A stretch of 64,000 nt of DNA from Euglena gracilis (lineage: Eukaryota; Euglenida; Euglenophyceae; Euglenales): the NCBI GenBank assembly GCA_039621445.1, contig CP154954.1:16572140-16636139 (forward strand). The letters are read 5' to 3'. The notes beneath the pieces were generated by a model. The model saw only the letters and a list, made by a program, of their open reading frames with translations, ran no database searches and was not told the origin of the DNA. This document shows positions 55,651 to 64,000 of this stretch, one piece after another. Each line of letters begins with the position of its first letter. Positions within the stretch are counted from its first letter, which is position 1. A program made the position numbers and the translations under genes.

Positions 55651-55904
55651 CAGAATCCAACTCCCTGCCAACAAAAAGCCGTCTTTCGTCCCTAAGCGGG
55701 TGGCCAACGCACGAGTGTGGGGGGTCCAGAAACCCCCTTTGGTTTCATGGAGGGGACACCCACACCAACGAAACAACGGTGCGATCATTCGGACCCGGCG
55801 TGCAGCCCTGGTCTGAAACATAAAAAGACATACCTGAATTTCTGTGCAAAAAGCAGTTTCAGGCAAGCACCGAAAGTGTTGTAGAAGAGGGGGGGGGACG
55901 CTTG

Positions 55905-56550
55905 CTTCTCCGCAGCCCAGGGCAGAACGGGAAGGCCTGGTGGGGGGGGGGCGACCCCCCCACCCACCACAGCATTTTCACCGATTTCAGGAAAACGGGG
56001 ATTGACCGGAAAAATCTTTGAAATTTTTTTGAAAAATGAACCCAAAACACATGATTTTTTGATGGAAAACCACATTTTTTTCACAAAAAAAATCTCAAAA
56101 TTTTCAGGGTTAAAAATTGGTAGTTTTTAGGAGGAGGGTGAAAAAAACGAAGGTCAAAAAAAGTGGACAAATTTTTGGCACAATCAAATTTTACTGACAT
56201 TTTTTCTCGTTGAAATTTTTTGGGCTTTCGAAGGCATTTTTTGCTTCAAAAACCTCTCAAAATCAACATATTTGAGAAAATGTTGAATTTTTGGAAGGTG
56301 TGAAAAAATGGGGTTTTGGGGGGTTTTGGGGGGGACCCCCTATATGGGTCCAACACTGGGTCAACAAAACGCCCGGCGCCGGAAAATCTTTTTCGGGTCC
56401 AAAAACTGGTGCTCCCGGAAATACGGGAAGAGGTGGGGGGGAACGACGCCCCCCCACCCATGCAGGGGGTTGGGGGGGGTGGTCGACCCCCCCCCACCCA
56501 CCACCCTGGCTGTTCGGCCGATTCCCGTTCTGCCCTGCCGCAGCCCCTCA
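55905..56550. mobile_element. Foldback element of about 645 bp with G/C-run arms
   Basis: CCCAGGGCAGAACGGGAAGG, a G-run and CGACCCCCCCACCCACCA (about 55917-55970) are mirrored by CCACCCACCACCCTGG, CGGCCGATTCCCGTTCTGCC and CTGCCGCAG (about 56490-56546). Arms are imperfect, about 60-70 bp. The interior is AT-rich with many AAAATTTT-type runs. Confidence 0.55.
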
Positions 56551-57589
56551 CTTTGGCTGCAGTCAGAGAACCAACCCATTTTGGTTCAGAATCAGCCTGC
56601 CAGCCAAAGCACCTTTGTCATTAAGTCAGTTGCAATGAGTCTTGAGGGGTCCAGACGGAGCACCACAGGCACAAGGACCAGGAACACCTGTGGACGATTT
56701 TGCATTCAGAAGAACCCCAAAAAGAAACAAACAGCACAAGGTGTGGCTGAAAAGCTGACTTTTCTCAGTTTGGAGCACTGCATAAAATCTCAAAATCTCC
56801 AAATTGAATCAGTGGTGCAGCTTTTCAGCACTACCCTTTCTTTTGGAAGCGCCTCAAAAAGTGGCAAAATGGGCACCAGCTGACAACTTTTCTCATTTTT
56901 GAATGCTAAACTTACTAAAAAAAAGGAAACACTCCCAAAATCCCTTTTCCCATTTTGCATTTTTTCACAAAAAAAAAAATTTTCTGCACGGTTTGTGGCC
57001 CAATGACTTGGCTTGAAATTTCTTTGAATGCGGCAAAATTCAAATCCACCTTTCTTTTCGACAATTTTTCTCAAAAAACAAAAAGTTGACCCTCAAAAAT
57101 CCCCAATGGGAAAAATTTCAAGATTTTTTCTTTTCTGATTTTTGAATCTTTTGGAATTTTTTTGGACCAAAAATTGTCCCATTTTAGTGATTTGGTTCCA
57201 TTTTTTCAAACATTAATTTCCCCCCACCCCCCACAGTTGCCCCCCATGACCTTGGTATTTGAATCGCTTCCATAGCCTAATTTTCCACTGGGTTGCCCGC
57301 GCTTGCCGCCAGCAGCCCCACACCAACTCCAAGCAAGATGGAGACCAGTGCGTCCCCCACTGGGGGGGGGGGGTCCCGCTCAAGAGGATGGAAAAGGTTC
57401 ATACAGGCCGCTGGATCAACCCCCGGAAATAAGGTCTCCTGGTTGAAACGTGGCCCGACTTGGGCTCGAACTGGACACCTCAAAAAAAAAAAAAAAAGGC
57501 CTGGAAATCAGCAATTACACAAAAAATCGATTTTGATTCAAATTCTGAAGGAGGCAGTCAATTTTTTACCCATTTTACCCTTTTTTTCA
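56551..57589. other. About 1 kb without a recognisable gene
   Basis: AT-rich with A- and T-runs. A short minus frame (57277-57483) contains a hydrophobic ALVSILLGVGVGLLAASA stretch, but nothing else supports a gene. Confidence 0.4.
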
Positions 57590-57840
57590 CCCATGCGTGC
57601 ACCTTCGAAGGCAAAATACATTGCAGTCCAGCTGGCGTTCGGAGGGGCTGGACAAGAATTAAAATTCTCTTCATGATGGGGCCAAGGGGGGGGGTCGCGA
57701 GGCTGGAACCCGCTTTGGTGCCAAAACCATGCAGCAGTTGCTCTGCAAACATCATAACAAAACCAGCAACCCCCCCCCTATGCGCTTGGTCAACATTGGA
57801 TACAAGACTGGGTGTGGGGGCAAATTTGTGGGGCTCCCTC
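57590..57840 (+). repeat. Diverged repeat block (partner 1680-1912)
   Basis: See 1680-1912. The (CA)n of the partner is absent here; unrelated DNA (57841-58330) separates it from the next anchor. Confidence 0.6.
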
Positions 57841-58377
57841 AAATGAAAAGAACAAAGGCCAGACGCCAGGAAGGGATAAAAAAAAGAAGGAAAAGAAAAA
57901 AACCATTTTCCATTTTTATTTGCCTTCCATCGCCAACAACTGAGCGCATAATGAGGACCTTCTGGAGAACTCTGAGGCACAACTTACAACCCCCCCCCTC
58001 CCCTGCACAGACGTCCCTCTTTTGGGCCGACAGAAATCCATACAGGTCCAATAACCAACCAAAGGACGATTCAGGCGGAATTCGGGTGGGGGAGAAAATT
58101 CCAGATGTGGGAATCCCAGAAAAATCAAAATGAAACCTTCCCGATTTTGGTTTTTTGGGTTTTTTTTTTGCCCTCACGCCCGGAATGCTCAAATACTCCA
58201 ACGGATACGTAAGGGACAACAATTGGAACAGTTGGATGGAAGGGACAACGTTGGAACAGGGGATATTTGTTAGGGAATTTTGCTCAAAAAGATGGAATTT
58301 TTGCACAGAAAACTGGTGGGAGGCGGTTGAGATGAAAAGTCATGGTTTGGGTAGTACCATAATCATGTGGCCTGGGG

Positions 58378-58530
58378 GCGGTTCGGGCAGCTTCGGAGCC
58401 CCGCAGCTGCAGCCACAGGTCGGACTTGCCGGGGAGATGCTGCATGAGGCTGAACGGCGCGGCCATATGGTTTGGGGGGGGCCGGTGGCGGAGGCTAGCC
58501 GGAGAACCCTGTCAGGGGAAGAGCAAGGGT
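58378..58530 (+). repeat. Well-conserved repeat block (partner 2150-2310)
   Basis: See 2150-2310. Confidence 0.8.
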
Positions 58531-59130
58531 GGTTAGGCCTGAGATCTCTGTTCTCCAGGGGAACCAACGGGCTGGCACCCCGTGCCCCCTTTTTGCTAGC
58601 GGAAAGAAATGTTACCAAACCCAAACCCAAACCCTCAACGAAAGAAGAGAATTCAAAAAATGCACGAACAAGACAGGGACCGCCGCACCTCCTCGGGTCA
58701 TACAACCATCAATCAATCCAGAAGCCTTCCCAAAAAGCCGGCAGCCATTGTGCAGAAAACCGTTTCTTCGAATGTCCTTCGGACACCTCTTGTAAAATCT
58801 GCGCATTGATCCATATCGCACCCAGGGATTCCACCGGCCCGATAGTTTGGCTTCTCTGTGTACAGTAAGGGAACTAAATTTGCGGTTGGGTAACCAACTG
58901 ACCCCCCAGTGGAACCCAGCCTCAGCAAGGCGGGGAGGTGTTGAATGCCACATGCACAGCTAAGCGGGTTGACGAAGTATAAGCTCCCAATAAAATCCTC
59001 CCTGGGGGTCTTGAAATCCCGTCCATGAGGTTTTTAATAGGTTTTTGGCTGATTTTGTTCCAAAAACTCCCAAAAGAAATTTTCGGCGCTTCGCGCCGGT
59101 CACTGGAAAAAAATTCACTAGCTAGCCCTG
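58531..59130. other. No gene seen
   Basis: It includes a CCCAAA tract at 58617-58642 and a GGCGCTTCGCGCC palindrome near 59084-59096. No coding signal. Confidence 0.4.
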
Positions 59131-59160
59131 CTAGCAGACCCCCCCCGGGGGGTCTGCTAG
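59131..59160. repeat. Perfect hairpin, CTAGCAGACCCCCC arms
   Basis: 14-bp arms with C-run/G-run inner ends and a CC centre. A sister structure, CTGCAGTCCAGC plus C-run then G-run plus TACTGCA, follows at 59186-59222. Confidence 0.9.
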
Positions 59161-59222
59161 AAATCCCACTAGCCAAATTTGGACTAGCTGCAGTCCAGCC
59201 CCCCCCCGGGGGGGGTACTGCA

Positions 59223-60797
59223 ATCCCTTAAGCAAATGCCTGCTTGGGACATGAATTTTTTTTGCTCAAATCGTCCAAAAAAATCTTGGCACTTCCTGAC
59301 AAAATCTCGTCAATGGGAAAAGCATTTTGAATCCAAGCGCTGGAAGAAACAGTTTGACCTTTTTGGGATGTGGTCCGGGATGTTCCCCATTGGACCCTCT
59401 CCCGGTAGACCTCCCCCCGGCCCACCAGTCGATATTTCTTCCTGTTAGAGCACCAACACCTCTCAAAACAAATGGGGAATCTCGTGCCGACACATCACAT
59501 CGGTGCATGGGTGCAGCACCCCTTGCACCTGTGTTGTCTGTGCGCTGGATGGTATTCAGGTAATGAATTCTTAATATCCGAATTAAAAATGATACATCAA
59601 AGTTAAGAAGCATTTGATGTTTGGAGTCTGATTCATCACCAGGGTGGATGAACGCAACATGGCTTTTGGAAAAAGCGACCTAAAACATCCAATAACATAC
59701 TTGGGAGAAGCACCCACCTCAGCTGCCTGGAACCTGGTGCTTCCGGGGGTGCCTCCCAGACCTTCTCCTGGAAACTAGAAAAGCAGTATTCCTTCTTTGT
59801 TGTAGAGCAAACCTTGGATCACTCCAAATTCAGAAACGGGGGAGGGGGGGCTCAACACAGACATACCGTCCAAAGGCCACCAGGGAGGCTAAGCTGACTA
59901 ATTACCATCAATCAGTGGCATTCCATCGATCGTTCCTTTCGTGGGTAGTTTAATCAACCTTACCGTGTAAACATCCACAAAAACGACGTGAAAAACTATC
60001 GAAAAAAACAATGCATTTGGGGGGTGTTTCCTGTCTTGTGCCGCTTGTGCGATGCTCATCGGCATGGGGGTCATACTTGGTCACCAAACAAAGCCCGTAG
60101 GTGGTTTATATTAGGGGGTTCATTTGGGGGGAGGGTGACACCAAACCTAAACCCTACCATAAACGTCTTACTAACTGGGTGAACCCATTCCACACCACCC
60201 TCCGACCCCCCCCGTCCTGACACGCCAAAATATGGGGAAAGTGCGGTTGACACGGGGGGGGGGGGGGTGTCATGGACACGCCATGTCATGTGCACTGAAC
60301 CACAAAGAAAATGACATTTTGGGAATGGGAAAAGTGCAGTTGATACGGGGTGTGTTAGCTGGCAAGAAACAAATCAGGGCTTTGCGTTTTGGATTTAAGC
60401 CTGGCAACAGTCAGCCCATTTTGCAACTCATGAATCTGTGAAATGAATGCAAATGCGGAAAAGAAGCTGAAGCTCGCCCTTTCTCTGAGAATATAGAAAA
60501 CCAAATTGTTTATTGGTCAATAATTTTAATCTTAACATCTATCCGGATACCTCTGTTTGAATCATCGAACAACACCATTGCCTGGGCACTGTTGGCTGGT
60601 ACCACCCCATACGCGTGATGGGCACGGCACAGCACACAACACAGAACAACAGCAGAGCATAACACAACAATGGAAGCCCGCCATACACCACAGCTCCAGG
60701 TGTGGCATCGCTGGGGTGCAGTGCAATGGAACACAATGCGCAGCGCAAGACGGGAGTGACTCGGTATGGGCAGGCGGGGGGGGGGAGGTATTGCATA
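59223..60797. other. About 1.6 kb without a recognisable gene
   Basis: It contains a partial relative of the C-run MITE at 60215-60350 (GTTGACACGGGGGG, TGTCATGGACACGCC). Other frames are short and unrecognised. Confidence 0.45.
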
Positions 60798-61090
<293 letters not shown>

Positions 61091-62851
61091 ATATTGGGCA
61101 GCAACGTGCTTTTCTTCTCCACCAGTTTGGCGTAATGTTGTAGTGAGGTCCCCCCCCCCTTCACTGCAATGTTAGAACAGGTTCTCCATCCACGACATTG
61201 GGGATGCTGACATGGGATTCTGACGGAGTGTGGCACTCCGTGAAACCCATTCACCCTCTGCACGGTGCGTCGGTGGATTCAATAAAACCATGCCAAATAA
61301 AATTAATGGTTTGAGACATGTGCTATTTTAACCGACACATGTGGTGTGGCTTCTGCATGCAAGGGCGTTCCTTTAGGACCCAATGGGGGTCCAGCTCAGA
61401 GGCTGGAGAGCTTGGGCTGGTTGGAAAAAGGCTGTTGGCTTACCCCCTTGGGGGTGCCAGGGCTGGAGCTAAGCCTGACCCGCGATCGAAACGGGTATCA
61501 CAAAATTGAAAGCGCAAAAATGTCCAAAAAAAAAACTGCCAATTATGCAAAAAAAAATCGATTTTTCGACCCCAAATTTGCCCTGACGATCCCTTTTGCG
61601 ACCCATTTCCCCCATTTTTGACCCATTTTGGCCCATTTTTGGACCCCCAAAAGCGAAAATCTGTTACTGACCAGCCACTTTTCAGGCGGCTGGAAAAAAA
61701 AAACTCGCTCTTGTCAAAGATTTTGTAATCTAACAACAGATAAAGTGCACAAGGTATGCAGCAGGGCGTTGCTTAAGAAAATTTGACCAGAATTTGGTTA
61801 AAATTGGTTGCTTTCTGCAAAGAAGCAAACGACCAGAGTACAGTGTTGGGCGGCATTCCTTCAAAACCCCTCAAAGTTGCAGTAAATACATTTTGATACC
61901 ATGCAATAAATCAATTTTCACCAAGATGGTGGAAAATAACAAAAATTCAAAAAATAGAAGAAAAATGAATAAATGAATAAATCCGATGATTCAAAAACAC
62001 CATAAAACGGCCACAGCTTCAAATTTGAGATACGTGAGACGAGTCCCTTTAAGTCCCGAGCTTTGCTAACAAAAAGGCCAAAGCCATAACTCGTCCAGGG
62101 CACTTGATATGTTACAAATTTCGGGTCCCACACACAAATAGCTCAAAAACCTTAAGAAATGGCTCAATCTGCAACGACAAGTCTGCATGAAATCCCGGTA
62201 AATTAACATGGACATTCACAGGTCCTTGACCCTGTGAATGCCCGAATAACCTACGGGGGGGGGCAAAGAAAAAAATGATCGTTTTGGTAACCTGGCACAC
62301 CGCCAGGTTTTTTGGTGGGGGTTTGGAGGGGGGGGGGTGCCCTCTCCATTGTACTGGCCATTGTTCAATGCTGTCCGAGTGGCTTTTCGGGGCACAGCGA
62401 ATCACCACAGATCAGTGAAGGCCAGCTGCAAAAGGTGGAAATTTTCAGACCGTCGCAAAAGGTTTGGACTCATCATTGTAATTTTCTGTCGCAGTCACCC
62501 CTTGATGAGAAAAAAAAATAATAATAATAAATGCGTGATGGATTTGGTGCCCCAGGATGTGGAGTTCCCTGAGGGTAAAACAAGGTTCATCCCCAATGGC
62601 TCCCAGGCGAACAGACCCGGTTCAAATATGTCACTTTTTGATATTAGATGAGTGGGGAAGAACCGCCTTGGCTTTGGAACAGGCAGCCACAATAACAAAA
62701 AAAGCAGGGCAGGGAAGCGGCAAATGCATATAACGAACCTCTTCCAGCACATCATTCTCAATACTAAAATGCAACCAAGGAGGGACAACACACGAAGATG
62801 GAATTGTTTGCCTCCTCCTTTGTTTGTTGAATACCAGAGGGGGGGGTGGTG
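61091..62851. other. About 1.8 kb without a recognisable gene
   Basis: TTTGACCCATTTTGGCCCATTTTTGG-like degenerate repeats at 61560-61650, then mixed DNA. No domain. Confidence 0.4.
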
Positions 62852-63002
62852 AATCCTACCCAGTTTGCACCCCTTGTTGACTGAATACCTCGGGCCTGGT
62901 GGGAGTTAGGGGCCAACCAGAAGTGGTTCAGAAAGCCGGGATCCAGTCGCTCGCGATTGGGAAAAAATTTTGGGAACGGGGCAGGGGTCATGGTGATAAT
63001 CT
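62852..63002 (+). repeat. Dispersed repeat (partner 50310-50470)
   Basis: See 50310-50470. It directly precedes the MITE relative at 63020. Confidence 0.85.
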
Positions 63003-63019
63003 GAAGTTTTCATTCCCAT

Positions 63020-63200
63020 TGAAGAAAGGCCATCGCTCATCCACCCAAAAAGTCAAAAAATGCGGTTTTTTTATTTCATAATATTTCATTTTCAACCCTG
63101 TTCAACGCCCAGACCGGCCATTGGCAGTTCCTTAGTCCTAAGGCGGTCCATAATGGGGCAGTCTTTAAAAAAAATACACTGCCCCATTGACCGACCTGCC
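63020..63200 (+). mobile_element. Diverged relative of the 310-bp hAT-like MITE
   Basis: Shares GGCCATCGCTCATCCACCCA, CAACCCTGTTCAACGCCCAG, ACCGGCC, CTTAGTCCTAAGGCGGTCC and the AGTCTTTAAAAAAAA end with 40205-40365. Its outer CAGGG ends are not intact. Confidence 0.55.
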
Positions 63201-64000
63201 CTTGGGGGAAAAGCACATGGACCCAATGGACCAATGCATCACCTGTCCCGAGACGTGTACATCTGGAGGGAGGGGGCAGCCATCAGGCACCAGGTTTTCG
63301 GCGCATGATGCATGATGCATCGCCAGGTTCCAAGTGGTGGGCAAATGGGAGATCACGTAAAATAAAAGGAGAAATATGAAAAATCCAGATATTATGTGAA
63401 AAGGGGAACTCTGGGTGTCTTTTTGAGCTTGAAGAATTTCCCCAATAATACACCCCCCCGACTCAAGTACCCACCCTGGGCCCAAGTTTTGGATACCTGT
63501 ATAATAAAACACCACCAGGTATACCATTTGGGGGAGGGGTTTCATTGGGCGAGGGTCGCACCAGTAGGGCCTTGGTAGGTTTGTTGTACCAAGCATAATT
63601 TTAAAATATGCTTTTTTTCAGAGGGAATTTGATGAGTTTCCGCTTTGCTTGATTTCTATCAAGGAGTGTGGCTGGGGGTACATTATTTGGGCAGCTGAAA
63701 TCGCAGGCCAGGGGCGGGGTATATTATTTGGGGGGAAGTTTGTGAGGGTGTTTTGAAGGCTGCCGATCGATCATCTTCCCTCCATGTCTGTTGGATTTTT
63801 GGACGCACCTGCCATCAAGGGTCTCCATCCACCATGCCACCACAGTGTCCCCCAAGAGCTTGGGTTTCGGAGAGGGTCAGCGTTACAGTTGGTGTTTCGA
63901 ATTGAGGGTGAGGATTAGGGTTTAGGGCTGACGTCGGCGTTATTTCAGACAACTTCAGGTCTGAATTTGGACCTAATTTGGCCGATTCTTAAGACCAAAA
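63201..64000. other. No gene seen to window end
   Basis: Mixed DNA with a GATTAGGGTTTAGGG tract near 63912-63926. No recognisable domain. Confidence 0.4.

Noticed and set aside
55384-55866. Minus-strand HVDLAFLNRLT string resembling a gypsy RT DYRALN motif
   Set aside because: No neighbouring RT motif at the right spacing, and the frame overlaps a dispersed repeat open on both strands.

Overview
The window reads as eukaryotic nuclear DNA, intergenic or heterochromatic in character. It holds no compact operons, no ribosome-binding sites and no recognisable host housekeeping gene. What can be recognised is repeat biology: decayed reverse transcriptases, a Tc1/mariner transposon, hAT-like elements, many short inverted-repeat elements, very long microsatellites, G/C homopolymer runs of 8 to 25 bases, and degenerate interstitial TTAGGG-like tracts. 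I cannot name the species; a repeat-rich microbial eukaryote or an invertebrate would both fit. Most open frames are by-products of repeats or GC content.

Layout. 0-7 kb: diverged dispersed repeats, a (CA)n and a GTGG array, a broken reverse transcriptase (about 3.08-3.67 kb), a GC-rich stretch and a G-run-capped foldback (5.06-5.72 kb). 8.1-10.1 kb: an unusual cluster of at least 12 small palindromes with TTGCGC/GCGCAA arms, partly carried on foldback elements. 12-21 kb: a dispersed 150-260 bp repeat family, minisatellites and a hexanucleotide array. 21.3-21.7 kb: a trinucleotide mosaic. 21.70-31.09 kb (copy A) and 35.92-49.48 kb (copy B): two direct copies of one large duplicated segment. 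31.2-35.5 kb, between them: a nested tandem and inverted repeat array with a Ty3/gypsy reverse-transcriptase fragment and a repeated RNA-like hairpin element. 49.5-64 kb: further repeats, several hairpin elements, an (ATCT)n/(ATAC)n array, and blocks collinear with the first 2.3 kb of the window.

The A/B duplication is the most informative feature, because each copy preserves the empty site of insertions in the other. Copy B alone carries a 1,346-bp hAT-like element (8-bp target duplication), a 310-bp hAT-like MITE, a 258-bp TA-flanked MITE with C-run ends, and a block of about 2.35 kb with a Tc1/mariner element (27-nt terminal inverted repeats, TA duplication). Copy A alone carries a 184-bp TA-flanked C-run MITE and an 800-bp segment bounded by (CT)n. 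A candidate small secreted protein is present in both copies and differs by an in-frame 10-codon indel.

The two signals that look least described are the palindrome cluster at 8.1-10.1 kb and the four-copy AAGCTTCGCTCTTAC element (31.7, 32.8, 34.6 and 50.5 kb), whose hairpin shows compensatory changes between copies. All comparisons were made by eye; no alignment or database search was run.
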